Notes: a model not told the origin generated them from the letters alone. A stretch of 64,000 nucleotides of DNA from Saprospiraceae bacterium (GCA_022841745.1 JALHQW010000003.1:1-64000); one strand, 5' to 3'; shown: positions 17,555 through 25,634, counted from the stretch's first letter. Program-made: numbers and translations.

Positions 17555-18703
17555 ATGGTGGCCGTGGGTGCAATACAGGATTTCGTTTTTCAAAACCAGT
17601 TGGGCTGCGACTCCTTGGTCAATTTGACGGTTGCTCCATATCCTGTTGATTTTCAATCGGTTGACCTAATTTCCTGTCCCGGCCAACCAGCCTTATTCGA
17701 TGGCCAAGCCCTCATGCCGGGCGACACGATGAGCTTTGTTTACCAAAACCAACACGGCTGCGACTCAACCGTCACGGTCACGGTCGGGCTGTTCCAAGCG
17801 GCATCGCCCACGGTCATGGAGCTATTCGTTTGTACTGGCGACTCGCTGGTTTACAACGGCGAGACACTATGGCCGGGCGACGTGCGGAATTATGTATTCC
17901 AGGATGAAAACGGCTGTGATTCGTTGGTGAACCTGACCGTGTTGGCGCATCCTGTCATTGATTTCAAGGCGTTCACGGAGGCGGTTTGCCCCGGCAGTTT
18001 CGATGGCGTTATCGAGTTGGTGGCTATGGTGGGTGACGGGCCTTTTTCCACCAGTTTGGATGGGAGCAGTTTCAGTGATGAAACCCGTTTTGAAGCATTG
18101 CCGCAAGGCAACCACCAAATCACCCTAAAGGATGCACATGGCTGCATTGCTTCGCAACTCATTGAAATAGAAGCACTTGATTCACTTGTCTTAGAGGTTG
18201 AGGACTATGTTTTGCCCTGCGAGGAACCTAGCATCACGCTTCGGCCAAAGGTGCTTTCCCATGCAGGCCCCTTGCATTGGGCATGGCCCGACGGCTCCAC
18301 CTACGATTGGTTCAGGGCAACGCAGGGCGGGCTTTACCTCGTCAGCGTTTCGGATGATTGTACGACAAAGGAGCAGCCAATCACGGTCCATTGGGGCGAC
18401 GACACCCCTGCCTCCCCCGTCTATGTGCCCAATGCTTTTTCGCCCAATGGCGATGGGGTGAACGATGAATTCATGGTCTATCCCGCACAGGGTGTCGAAT
18501 TTTTGGCCTTCGAACTTCTCGTCTTCGACCGCTGGGGCAATTTGCTGTTCAGCAGCCAAGACCACAGAAGTGGATGGGATGGTTTTTACCGGGAAAAACG
18601 CATGGATACAGGTTTGGTGGTTTGGTACCTGAACGCCAAAATCACCAGTTGCGGACGGGAACTGGAACTGTTCCAAGAAGGTGGGGTGACTGTGATGAGA
18701 TGA
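17555..18703 (+). CDS. Headless T9SS type B cargo fragment (likely pseudogene of a larger adhesin)
   Basis: The first ATG gives 382 residues, but the same frame is open back to 17477, and its codons there (LTLFGCPGDSVWYDSQ, 17507-17554) are clearly part of the first repeat. There is no signal peptide. Visible are three ~52-residue CPGDS...GCDSLV repeats, a SprB-type repeat (CPGSFDGVIELVAMVGDGPF), an Ig-like unit and a complete type B sorting domain (VPNAFSPNGDGVNDEF, FDRWGNLLFSSQD, GWDGF). The same repeat style closes the 2190-residue protein at 6016. It begins within a few bases of the stop of the AT-rich upstream gene in a different frame, so it looks like the 3' remnant of a giant gene cut by replacement of its 5' part. 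Without a leader it should not be exported. Confidence 0.75.
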   Translation: MVAVGAIQDFVFQNQLGCDSLVNLTVAPYPVDFQSVDLISCPGQPALFDGQALMPGDTMSFVYQNQHGCDSTVTVTVGLFQAASPTVMELFVCTGDSLVYNGETLWPGDVRNYVFQDENGCDSLVNLTVLAHPVIDFKAFTEAVCPGSFDGVIELVAMVGDGPFSTSLDGSSFSDETRFEALPQGNHQITLKDAHGCIASQLIEIEALDSLVLEVEDYVLPCEEPSITLRPKVLSHAGPLHWAWPDGSTYDWFRATQGGLYLVSVSDDCTTKEQPITVHWGDDTPASPVYVPNAFSPNGDGVNDEFMVYPAQGVEFLAFELLVFDRWGNLLFSSQDHRSGWDGFYREKRMDTGLVVWYLNAKITSCGRELELFQEGGVTVMR

Positions 18704-18709
18704 TTCACG

Positions 18710-18836
18710 ATTGCGGATTAGCGGATTGCGGATTGCGGAACTTGTCCCGACACCTCGGGATTGACCGGAGCAAATCTGCCTTCTCGGGACATTGCCTAAA
18801 AAATTTGGAGCTACGAAGCCCGCAATCCGCAATCCG
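18710..18836. repeat. Heptad-array element with 28-bp core, copy 1
   Basis: 18710-18738 is ATTGCGG, ATTAGCGG, ATTGCGG, ATTGCGG. The shared core follows (18736-18763; hairpin CCCGA-cacc-TCGGG). After ~55 bp the reverse complement array CCGCAATCCGCAATCCG closes the element (to 18836), so the whole can fold. It starts six bases past the stop of the plus-strand fragment and reaches to within 16 bp of the TonB-receptor stop on the minus strand, so it separates two convergent genes. Confidence 0.85.
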
Positions 18837-18851
18837 AATTCTGAAATCGAA

Positions 18852-21257
18852 TCAATTCTGCTGCGCCCTCCTAATCACTTCCTCCGCACTGCTGCTGCGG
18901 CTACCCTTGCTCTTCATGTGCTGGTTGCCAAACTTGTAACTCACCTGCATATTGTAAACAGGAGCGTCCCAGCGGCTGACGATGTTGAAGTCCATATTGG
19001 CGTACTGTACGCTGCCGTGGAAGAAGCGGCGTAGTACGTTGTCAATGCCAACGCTGACCTTCAACTTGTCGTTGAGGAACTTGCGGGCCACGCCCACGTC
19101 AACGCCGTAGAGCCATTCTGCGTTGATGATTCCCTGTAGGCCGCCACTGTTCCAAAAGCCAGAAACCTCCATTTCCACCTTCTTGGGCAGGGTGATATTG
19201 GCGCTCAGGAAGGCCGTGTAGTCCCATTTGCTCCGGCTGAACTGCTGGTCGAGGTAGGGCGAGTCGTATTTATTGTGGTTGGCAATGAAGCCGCCGTAGC
19301 CGCTCGTCTTGGGGATGAAGTCGAGGGGGAAAAACAGGCTAATGTTCAGCACCTTGAAAGCGTCGAGGTTCACATTGGTCAGGAAGGTCTGACCGCTGGC
19401 GTCGTCCTGCTCGGTTACCTCCACCATGGCGTCGTTGGTATGCTTGTACTCGATATTGAAGAACGGTTGGTTCTCGAACATCAGGCTGAACTTGGTACTG
19501 TGCGTGAGCGAGGGGCGCAGCCGGGGGTTGCCCAATTCATAAGTATAGGGGTCGAGAAAATAAATGAAGGGGTTCAGGTCGCCGTAGTGCGGTCGGTCAA
19601 TGCGGTAGCTGTAGGCAATGGCGGCACCCAGTTTCTTGGTCAGTTCTCGGCTAAGGCTGGCACTGGGGAAAAGCTTGGCAATACGGCGAGACTGTGTGGA
19701 ATCCAGCGTGACCGAGTAGCCCTCGCTTTTGCTGTCCTCGTAGCGGAGGCCCGCCGTGCCCGACCATTTGCCCGCTTTCCAGTCCATTTTTGAGTACCCC
19801 GCCCAGATGGTTTCCTTGAACAGGAAATGGTTGCTCTGCAAGGAGTCTGGCTGGAAAACGCCGTTGGCATCCTCCCGGAAGGAGCGCAGGTCGTTGTCGA
19901 GGTCGGCGAGGCTGTAGCGGCCACCCATTTGCAGTTTGATGTCCTTGGAAATAGGCAGGGTATAATCGAGGCTGACCGTGTAAATCTCCGATTCGCCGGG
20001 CTGGTCGTAGCGCTGGTCGGGGGTAAATTCCCCGAAATTGGCCTCCTCTGGCATGAGCGTATTGCCGCCATTGTTGCCGATGCGCACGGCATTGAAGTCG
20101 AGGTCGAGCTTTTGTCCTTGCGTGTCAATCTCGAAGCTGTAATAGGGGTTAAGGGTGAGCATGTTCCAGTCCCTTGTTATCCGGTTGTCGGTCAGGATTT
20201 TCAGGTCGCCCGTGTTGGCGTCGGCGAAGTCAATAAGGGTGGTGTTGGTGATGGAATAGTCCCGCTTGCTGCCCACCCAACTGCTGTTGAAGCCGAGGCG
20301 GTGGCGCTCGGTCACGTCCCAGTCGAGGGTGAGGTTGGAGCGGAGGAAGTCGCTGATGTTCGGGTTTTCGGATACCTGGCTGTAAACATCGCTGCCCACC
20401 GAGCGCACCACGTCCAAGCCCTCGTACCAGGAGTTGCGACCTGTGCTTGCCCCGGCGCTGATGTTGAGGTTCCCTTGGTAATGGCTCAGGCTGAAACCCG
20501 TTCGGTAGCGCCAGTACTCGCCCTTGCTCACCCCGGCGTTCACGCTGCCGTTGGTGCCATAGAGGCTGTTTTTCTTCAAAATAATGTTGATGATAGGCCC
20601 CGTACCCTCCGCCTCGAACTCGGCCCCTGGCTGGTGGATGACCTCCACCCGCTTGATGTTGTCGCCGGGGATGTCCTTCAGCAGGGCGTCCACGTCCATG
20701 TATTTTGTTGTTTTGCCGTTGAGGAGGATGGTCACGTTGCTCTGGCCGGCCATCCGCAGCTTGTCGCCCACCACGATGACGCCGGGCACTTTTTTCATCA
20801 CTTCCAGCAGGTTGGAGTTCAGGCTGGTGAGGTTGTTCTCTACGTTCACGATGAGGCGGTCGGCCCGCTGTTCGAGCATGGGGGCCTTGGCAGTGACGGT
20901 CACGGTAGAGAGGCTCTGTGCTTCTTCATCGAGTTGGATGTCGAACTGCTTGCGGTTGTCCCTAGGGAAGCTGAGGTCGGCTATTTTTTCATCCAAAAAG
21001 CCGAGCATGCTCACTTCGAGGAAGTATTGCCCATCAGGGATGTCCTTGAGGCTGAACTTGCCGTTGGCATCGGAAGTTTCGCCCTTGAGGATGGTGCTGT
21101 CCGCCTGCTTGTACAGAGCGATGGTGGCGAAAAAAACGCCATCGCCCTTGGCGTTGGTGATGGTACCGGAGATTTGGTGCTGGGCAACTGCTTTTTGCGA
21201 AACAAACAGTAATGCCAAGGCAAGGCCAAGGATTGGCCAAGAAAGTCGGGTCTTCAT
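18852..21257 (-). CDS. TonB-dependent outer-membrane receptor with carboxypeptidase-like N-terminal domain
   Basis: 801 residues with a signal peptide (to the Ala-Gln at about residue 26). Residues ~28-110 are the carboxypeptidase-regulatory-like domain (ISGTITNAKGDGVFFATIAL). The plug is at ~120-225 (LLEVMKKVPGVIVVGDKLRM ... RVEVIHQPGAEFEAEGTGPI). The remainder is a 22-strand barrel of the outer-membrane beta-barrel family type, with aromatic-rich strands. It lacks a SusD partner and any adjacent binding protein, so the substrate is unknown; siderophore, peptide or sugar import are all possible. It is a single gene whose stop lies just before the heptad element at 18710-18836. Confidence 0.93.
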   Translation of the reverse strand: MKTRLSWPILGLALALLFVSQKAVAQHQISGTITNAKGDGVFFATIALYKQADSTILKGETSDANGKFSLKDIPDGQYFLEVSMLGFLDEKIADLSFPRDNRKQFDIQLDEEAQSLSTVTVTAKAPMLEQRADRLIVNVENNLTSLNSNLLEVMKKVPGVIVVGDKLRMAGQSNVTILLNGKTTKYMDVDALLKDIPGDNIKRVEVIHQPGAEFEAEGTGPIINIILKKNSLYGTNGSVNAGVSKGEYWRYRTGFSLSHYQGNLNISAGASTGRNSWYEGLDVVRSVGSDVYSQVSENPNISDFLRSNLTLDWDVTERHRLGFNSSWVGSKRDYSITNTTLIDFADANTGDLKILTDNRITRDWNMLTLNPYYSFEIDTQGQKLDLDFNAVRIGNNGGNTLMPEEANFGEFTPDQRYDQPGESEIYTVSLDYTLPISKDIKLQMGGRYSLADLDNDLRSFREDANGVFQPDSLQSNHFLFKETIWAGYSKMDWKAGKWSGTAGLRYEDSKSEGYSVTLDSTQSRRIAKLFPSASLSRELTKKLGAAIAYSYRIDRPHYGDLNPFIYFLDPYTYELGNPRLRPSLTHSTKFSLMFENQPFFNIEYKHTNDAMVEVTEQDDASGQTFLTNVNLDAFKVLNISLFFPLDFIPKTSGYGGFIANHNKYDSPYLDQQFSRSKWDYTAFLSANITLPKKVEMEVSGFWNSGGLQGIINAEWLYGVDVGVARKFLNDKLKVSVGIDNVLRRFFHGSVQYANMDFNIVSRWDAPVYNMQVSYKFGNQHMKSKGSRSSSAEEVIRRAQQN

Positions 21258-21445
21258 AAAGCGATTGTTAGTCAGGTGAAAAAAACAGTCGGGTGAAACT
21301 TGGTCTTTCGACGGGTTAAATGCTATAGCTATTACAAGGATGCAGGCAGGTTGTTTGCCCCCCTATTCCATTGCTGGAAATTCATACACCACGAAAGATA
21401 TTAGGTTCAAATACTACCGTCAAACAGTAAAAAACGGGAGGCCCA

Positions 21446-21859
21446 TTATGGGAGTTTTGACAAGATTTTCATGAAATCCTCCATTTTAAGCACTGTCAAG
21501 GAAGGAAAAGGGATGGAGCGCAACGCCCGAAAATGCCTGTCGTTGGTCACAAGGTAATCCGCCCCAAAAGCCAGCGCACAATCCACAAATTTGTTGTCAT
21601 CAAGGTCATGGTAAATCAACTTCCACTTGAAAAAGACTTCTATAAATTCCACATTTGCTTTGAGCGGCATTGCACCAACAACTAGCTCAGCAACAAAAGG
21701 TGAGAAATTGGAGGAGAGTTTTTCTTCGTATTCCAATAAGATTTCAGTGGTCAGGCCCAAACGGAAACTGCCAGCCTCAAAATGGTCGAAGATGGGACGG
21801 AAAGGCGAATAAGGGAAAATGGAGCTAAGTATGACGTTGGTATCAAGGACGACCTTCAT
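21446..21859 (-). CDS. PIN-domain toxin (COG1569-type)
   Basis: 137 residues. MKVVLDTNVILSSIF opens the PIN RNase fold with the catalytic Asp at residue 6. A conserved Glu lies in EILLEYEEKL (~40). DLDDNKFVDCALAFGADYLV and TNDRHF carry the further acidic metal ligands near residues 91-110. These proteins cleave RNA in VapC-like toxin-antitoxin pairs. Its ATG overlaps the stop of the upstream 73-residue gene by 4 bp (ATGA), the usual antitoxin-then-toxin order. Confidence 0.85.
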   Translation of the reverse strand: MKVVLDTNVILSSIFPYSPFRPIFDHFEAGSFRLGLTTEILLEYEEKLSSNFSPFVAELVVGAMPLKANVEFIEVFFKWKLIYHDLDDNKFVDCALAFGADYLVTNDRHFRALRSIPFPSLTVLKMEDFMKILSKLP

Positions 21860-22077
21860 GGCGTAGAATTGGGTTCACCGCCCTTCCAGCGTTCAATAGT
21901 GGTTTCGTCGTAGCCCTTTTGCAGCCAGATTTTCCCTGCCTCATCCTTTGCACGGGAAAGCAGGAAGCGGGCAATCAGTTCCTTGATTTCTGGAAGCACC
22001 TCATCCGGCACCCCGGCGGCGTATAGCTTGAGCAATTCTACCTGCATGTTGGAAAATGGCGGCTTGACGGTCAGCAT
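21856..22077 (-). CDS. Antitoxin partner of the PIN toxin
   Basis: 73 residues starting at the ATG at 22077, which stands about 17 bp after a good -7 promoter box. The earlier in-frame ATG at 22134 lies upstream of that box and is therefore unlikely. The protein is a short helical protein (MQVELLKLYAAGVPDEVLPE ... ELIARFLLSRAKDEAGKIW) of the kind seen before COG1569 PIN toxins in Bacteroidota. It lacks a recognisable AbrB, RHH or Phd motif. It should bind the toxin and perhaps its own promoter. Confidence 0.75.
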   Translation of the reverse strand: MLTVKPPFSNMQVELLKLYAAGVPDEVLPEIKELIARFLLSRAKDEAGKIWLQKGYDETTIERWKGGEPNSTP

Positions 22078-22093
22078 GTCTTGATGATTTGAA

Positions 22094-22101
22094 CAAAGAT
22101 A
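22094..22101 (-). promoter_or_regulatory. Promoter -7 box for the PIN toxin-antitoxin operon
   Basis: TATCTTTG on the minus strand matches the Bacteroidota -7 consensus TAnnTTTG exactly and is followed by a leader of only ~10 nt before the ATG at 22077. A TTTG occurs upstream, but at a slightly short spacing (15 nt). Confidence 0.6.
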
Positions 22102-22144
22102 AGCACTTCGAAGAAACAAATGAATGTGAATCATTCACAAAATA

Positions 22145-22179
22145 TTTGGAAACGCCCATTGCGCAAGCACTTATCTTTG
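22145..22179 (+). promoter_or_regulatory. Bacteroidota-type promoter for the secreted cyclophilin
   Basis: TTTG at 22145-22148 and TATCTTTG (followed by C) at 22172-22179, with 23 bp between, fit the -33/-7 consensus. The gene starts at 22338, leaving a leader of about 150 nt that contains an octad array (22241-22280). Confidence 0.65.
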
Positions 22180-22240
22180 CCGCTCTGAAAAACGGCCTCC
22201 CAGTTGCCGACAAAGCTGGGCGGAGGAACCCGAATCCGTG

Positions 22241-22280
22241 AAATTGGGAAATCAGGAAATTGGGAAATTAGAAAATTGGA
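22241..22280 (+). repeat. Five-copy octad array in the cyclophilin leader
   Basis: Five consecutive 8-bp words: AAATTGGG, AAATCAGG, AAATTGGG, AAATTAGA, AAATTGGA. It lies in the predicted 5' leader of the cyclophilin gene rather than at a stop codon. A rough complement (AATTCCC) occurs near 22309. Confidence 0.75.
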
Positions 22281-22337
22281 AAAACAGGGCACGCCCTACC
22301 AATGCTAATTCCCAGCTATTAAACCATCATCATTTAC

Positions 22338-22997
22338 ATGAAAAAAGTAAGCACTGCACTGTTCGCAAGCCTTTTCGCACTTGCCATCGGCATTACTTCC
22401 GTTCATGCACAGACACTAACAACCGCACCAACTATGACAGCCACCTACACTCCCCCCGTAGCACCAAACCCCGCCAACCCGAAAGTGTTCTTCGACATCA
22501 ACATCGGCGACCAACCCGCTGGCCGCATCGTTTTTGAACTGTTCAAGGATGCTGCCCCGCTGACCGCCGAGAACTTCCGTGCCCTCTGCACGGGCGAGAA
22601 GGGCGTTGGCACCAGCGGCAAGCCCCTCCACTACAAGGGCAGCGGCTTCCACCGCATCATTCCGGCCTTCATGTGCCAGGGCGGTGACTTTACCAACGGC
22701 AACGGCACGGGCGGCGAGAGCATCTACGGCCCCAAGTTCGCCGACGAGACCTTCAGCGGCAAAGCGGGCGTACACGCCGGCCCCGGCATTTTGAGCATGG
22801 CCAACGCCGGCCCCAACACCAACGGCTCGCAGTTCTTCATCTGCACCGTGGAGACGACTTGGCTCAATGGCCGCCACGTGGTCTTCGGCCAAGTCGTAGA
22901 AGGCATGGACGTGGTTCGGAAAATGGAGGCCGTCGGCAGCCAGAGCGGCAGGACTTCTGCTGTGGTGACGGTTGCGGATAGTGGGGAGTTGAAGTAA
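22338..22997 (+). CDS. Secreted peptidyl-prolyl cis-trans isomerase, cyclophilin type
   Basis: 219 residues. A signal peptide ([20 protein letters not shown], cleaved after HAQ) is followed by a Thr/Pro-rich linker (residues 26-50) and a full cyclophilin domain: [50 protein letters not shown] (catalytic Arg in FHRI), [20 protein letters not shown] and the conserved Trp of [12 protein letters not shown]. It should speed proline isomerisation during folding of exported proteins in the periplasm. It is a single gene with a candidate promoter at 22145-22179 and a good terminator at 23018. Confidence 0.95.
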   Translation: MKKVSTALFASLFALAIGITSVHAQTLTTAPTMTATYTPPVAPNPANPKVFFDINIGDQPAGRIVFELFKDAAPLTAENFRALCTGEKGVGTSGKPLHYKGSGFHRIIPAFMCQGGDFTNGNGTGGESIYGPKFADETFSGKAGVHAGPGILSMANAGPNTNGSQFFICTVETTWLNGRHVVFGQVVEGMDVVRKMEAVGSQSGRTSAVVTVADSGELK

Positions 22998-23017
22998 TTT
23001 GATTCTTTGAAAAGAAG

Positions 23018-23051
23018 AAAGCCGGGCAGCGTGGGTTGTCCGGCTTTTTTT
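23018..23051 (+). terminator. Rho-independent terminator of the cyclophilin gene
   Basis: AAAGCCGG (23018-23025) pairs with CCGGCTTT (23040-23047) and runs into a T-tract, 20 bp after the stop codon. Confidence 0.85.
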
Positions 23052-23105
23052 GTTCATCAATAAGGTATGGGTTGGGATTAGCAAGTCAAATGTTGGGTAA
23101 AACGA

Positions 23106-23540
23106 TTATTTTCCAAGTACAACAATCAACTCTATTCTCTCGCCATCCATTTCGTGAAGTATCATTTGACTTTCAGAAATATTAGCAATCGTCATGGTAT
23201 CTATATCTGACTCAATTGTAACTATTATTAGGCTATCGTTTTCTGAAACAGCCCATTTTGCTAAATTTTGGGGATCAGTTTGATTAAAGCAAAGTAATTC
23301 TTGGTTTATAGTTAAATCACCATTACTTTCAAAAATAAAAATATTATCGCCCTCGCAGCTATTTGTTTGGTCTTCGTATTCCTCATTAAAATCACCATCG
23401 TCATTTAAATCCTCTTTGAGTTCAGTGATTTGCCAAGTTCCTATCACCAATTCTGTCATAGTCATTTCCGAATCTTTTTTACAATTGAGCAGCAGAACGC
23501 ACACTAAAAATGCTAAAAGAACACTGACGTAAGAATTCAT
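23106..23540 (-). CDS. Small lipoprotein, lipocalin-like
   Basis: 144 residues from the ATG at 23540. The signal peptide is MNSYVSVLLAFLVCVLLLNC with the lipobox Leu-Leu-Asn-Cys, and Lys-Lys-Asp follows the lipidated Cys. The mature part starts with LVIGTWQITELKEDLNDDGD, the opening of lipocalin-like domains common in Bacteroidota lipoproteins (an N-D-D-x-D acidic loop follows). It continues with FIFESNGDLTINQE and a beta-rich tail. No ligand or enzyme motif is visible. It lies 53 bp after the small gene ending at 23594 on the same strand and could share its transcript. The gene is AT-rich. Confidence 0.75.
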   Translation of the reverse strand: MNSYVSVLLAFLVCVLLLNCKKDSEMTMTELVIGTWQITELKEDLNDDGDFNEEYEDQTNSCEGDNIFIFESNGDLTINQELLCFNQTDPQNLAKWAVSENDSLIIVTIESDIDTMTIANISESQMILHEMDGERIELIVVLGK

Positions 23541-23593
23541 AATTAAAATTTTTATAGTAGATGAACGCATTGGCGGGCGGCCCTCATAGTGCA

Positions 23594-23848
23594 TCAAGTT
23601 GAAGCCACCGCCTTCCCACTCAGCAAAAACGTCAACTCGTCCAGCTTTTCAAAGATTCTTTCTTTGCTTTCCTCGCTAACGTCCTTGCTTTTAAGCGCAT
23701 TGCCCAAGAACCGAATCGGCTCCTTCACGAATTCCGTCAACTCTTCTGGGGTCAGCGAAAGCATATAATCTTTCAGCATCGAAAGCTGCTTTACCCTACT
23801 GCTTTCAGCAAAATAGACTTCCAGAAATTGGTCGTTTAGCTCACGCAT
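23594..23848 (-). CDS. Small helical hypothetical protein
   Basis: 84 residues, acidic and helical (FLEVYFAESSRVKQLSMLKD ... LTPEELTEFVKEPIRFLGNA). No motif is recognised, and there is no signal or membrane segment. Its start is 18 bp after the stop of a 50-residue gene on the same strand, so the two are probably one operon. The size and pairing would allow a toxin-antitoxin or regulatory pair, but nothing shows this directly. Confidence 0.6.
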   Translation of the reverse strand: MRELNDQFLEVYFAESSRVKQLSMLKDYMLSLTPEELTEFVKEPIRFLGNALKSKDVSEESKERIFEKLDELTFLLSGKAVAST

Positions 23849-23866
23849 CCGTTCTCTATTTAATAC

Positions 23867-24019
23867 TCAAAGCCAGAGTTCCCTTACTTCCAGTAGTTTC
23901 CGCCGCATCTCGCCCCTCTCCACTTTTGAAAGCTGCTGATAGTCAATACTTCTCAAAGCTACCAAGTTCGCTTGAATCGTTTTGAAGACATCAGAAGGTT
24001 TGATTTTTGCTTCATTCAT
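23867..24019 (-). CDS. 50-residue hypothetical protein
   Basis: ATG at 24019, TGA at 23867-23869. The peptide starts MNEAKIKPSDVFKTIQANLV, then LRSIDYQQLSKVERGEMRRK and a Leu/Glu/Arg-rich end. It is a basic-acidic amphipathic helix of the kind seen in small regulators. Evidence for coding is the tight 18-bp spacing to the next gene on the same strand and the low-bias, sensible composition. It is too short for a firm call. Confidence 0.5.
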   Translation of the reverse strand: MNEAKIKPSDVFKTIQANLVALRSIDYQQLSKVERGEMRRKLLEVRELWL

Positions 24020-24079
24020 GTTGCGAAGCTACCAAAAAAATCAAAAAATCAAGCAGAAACCCTCGGTTTATGTAAACCC

Positions 24080-24133
24080 CAATCCCGAGGTGTCGGGACA
24101 AGTTCCGAAATCCGCAATCCCAAATCCGCAATC
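24080..24133. repeat. Heptad-array element with 28-bp core, copy 2
   Basis: 24080-24107 is the exact reverse complement of the core at 18736-18763. It is followed by AAATCCGCAATCCC and AAATCCGCAATC, i.e. GATTGCGG words when read on the minus strand. On that strand the array starts exactly at the TGA stop of the gene ending at 24132. No coding frame uses it here. Confidence 0.85.
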
Positions 24134-25451
24134 ACCCACCCTTCCCCAAATCCAACCCCCTCACCACCATCAAATACGACGCAGCAAACTCCGCCATATT
24201 CCTAAAATTCAACTGTTTCAAATCAAAGGCGAGACGGGGATACTCATCACTGTGCCTGTCCACGATGCCACGGATGGCCTGCTTGATGGCCTTCTCGTCG
24301 AGCAGCCCGGCGGGGGCGAGGGGCTGGAAGCCGAGGCTGAGGAAGTAGTCCGATTCGAGGATTTGCATCAGCAGGTGGAAGAAGTCCTTGTCGGGGGGCG
24401 GCAGTGCGAAGCTGAACAGCCCACGGCCCACGATGAAGCTTGGGATGGCCTGGGCGATGCGGTCGTGGCCGTTGTCGGCGTACCAGCGCATATTGGGCAG
24501 TTCCTGGTCTATCAGCACCATGAGCTTTTGGTGGTCAATGGGCGGCGTGATGCCGAAGGTAGTGCTCACCTCGTACAGTTCCTTGGCCAGTTTTTCGGAG
24601 GGGCGGTCCAGCAGCAGTTGGAACTCCTTGCGCAGGGCGAGGTTCTTCTCGGCGGCGTTCTTGCCGTCCTGTTGGAAGGTCATGCGGTCAATGCGCTCCA
24701 GCGTTTCCATCGTGAAACCCTCCGGCTTGGTGAGGTAGTCGAGGCGGTAGCAGAGGTCGAGCAGCAGGTAGGTGTAGGCCACGGGGTACTGGTCGGCGGG
24801 GAGCTTGCCCATGTCCATCTCCCCGAACACCGATTCGATTTCGTTGCGCAAATAGGCGATTTTGGTGGCCTTCTCTCCATCGGGCAGTTCCCGGCGCACG
24901 TTGAAGTCGGCGATTTCAAGTGCCTCGAACTCGTCCACGAGGATGTCGTCGTGCTTGTCGGCGATGGTGGCCAGTTCCCGCAGGGCGGCATGGAGCTTGT
25001 GCGGCGAGCCGTCGGCGGTGTGCGTATCGAAGACGATGGTGATTTCGTCGTCGGGCGTAAGGGCGAATCGGCTGTACTTCAAATCGAAATTGGCCTCCAA
25101 CAGCCGCCGCATGAAACTGGACTGCAGCGTTTTTGCCTTCGCAATGCGCGCAGCGGCGTAGAACTTCCGGTCGTTGGCATAACCCGATATTTTCTTGGAA
25201 CCTTGGAAAAACTCGAAGCGGAGTTCGCCCCGCTCCTCCCAAGCTCGCAGGTTCTGTTCCTCCCCATCGAGCAGGTAATCGAAGAACAGCACGTAGGCCG
25301 AGAGGTAGTTCTCCTTCATGAAGTCCTTGAGCGCCGCATCGAACGCCGCCTCCTTTGCAGCCGTGCGGTTGCTGTCGGTGTACCGCCCGAAGCGGATGGC
25401 GGGGATGGGAGTGGCGGGCTTGGAGCCAAAAAGTCTTCCGAATAATTTCAT
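24132..25451 (-). CDS. Conserved hypothetical cytoplasmic protein
   Basis: 439 residues, no signal peptide and no clear transmembrane segment. It starts MKLFGRLFGSKPATPIPAIR, a short basic amphipathic N-terminus that could touch the membrane. The bulk is alpha/beta with alternating charged helices (KDFMKENYLSAYVLFFDYLL, EFFQGSKKISGYANDRKFYA, KLMVLIDQELPNMRWYADNG). Residues ~60-160 resemble the YbjN / secretion-chaperone style fold only faintly, so I assign no function. A long open frame on the opposite strand is a GC-codon shadow. The stop coincides with the start of repeat copy 2. Confidence 0.75.
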   Translation of the reverse strand: MKLFGRLFGSKPATPIPAIRFGRYTDSNRTAAKEAAFDAALKDFMKENYLSAYVLFFDYLLDGEEQNLRAWEERGELRFEFFQGSKKISGYANDRKFYAAARIAKAKTLQSSFMRRLLEANFDLKYSRFALTPDDEITIVFDTHTADGSPHKLHAALRELATIADKHDDILVDEFEALEIADFNVRRELPDGEKATKIAYLRNEIESVFGEMDMGKLPADQYPVAYTYLLLDLCYRLDYLTKPEGFTMETLERIDRMTFQQDGKNAAEKNLALRKEFQLLLDRPSEKLAKELYEVSTTFGITPPIDHQKLMVLIDQELPNMRWYADNGHDRIAQAIPSFIVGRGLFSFALPPPDKDFFHLLMQILESDYFLSLGFQPLAPAGLLDEKAIKQAIRGIVDRHSDEYPRLAFDLKQLNFRNMAEFAASYLMVVRGLDLGKGG

Positions 25452-25482
25452 GTAGCGGCTTCGTTTTACTATTTCAGCAGTT

Positions 25483-25616
25483 TGATTTCAGATATAAGAA
25501 GTAAGATATCAGATTTTAGATTTGATTGACGATTTGTTTAATTTCGATTTACGGTGGCGTTCGCAACGTGCGGAGCAATCTTAAATCTGAAATCGTATAT
25601 CTGAAATCTGAAATCA
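25483..25616. repeat. CTGAAAT-word hairpin between two minus-strand genes
   Basis: TGATTTCAGATAT (25483-25495) is complementary to ATATCTGAAATC plus a second CTGAAAT unit (25597-25616), and partial units occur inside (AGATTTTAGATTT and AAATCTGAAATCG). It starts about 20 bp after the RNase H stop codon on the minus strand and ends 30 bp before the start of the 439-residue gene. It fits the period-7 hairpin family. Confidence 0.7.
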
Positions 25617-25634
25617 AAAAAAATCCATTCTAAC

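Noticed and set aside
17474-17560. Programmed frameshift joining the type A gene to the type B fragment
   Set aside because: The type A sorting domain is complete and ends normally, and no slippery site is visible; two sorting domains in one protein would make no sense.
19827-21212. 461-codon open frame opposite the TonB receptor gene
   Set aside because: The low-complexity Val/Gly/Ala translation is typical of an antisense shadow, and the receptor on the other strand is unambiguous.
23982-25445. 487-codon open frame opposite the gene at 24132-25451
   Set aside because: It runs through repeat copy 2 and is Gly/Val/Gln-rich without any domain; the minus-strand frame has balanced composition and a normal start.
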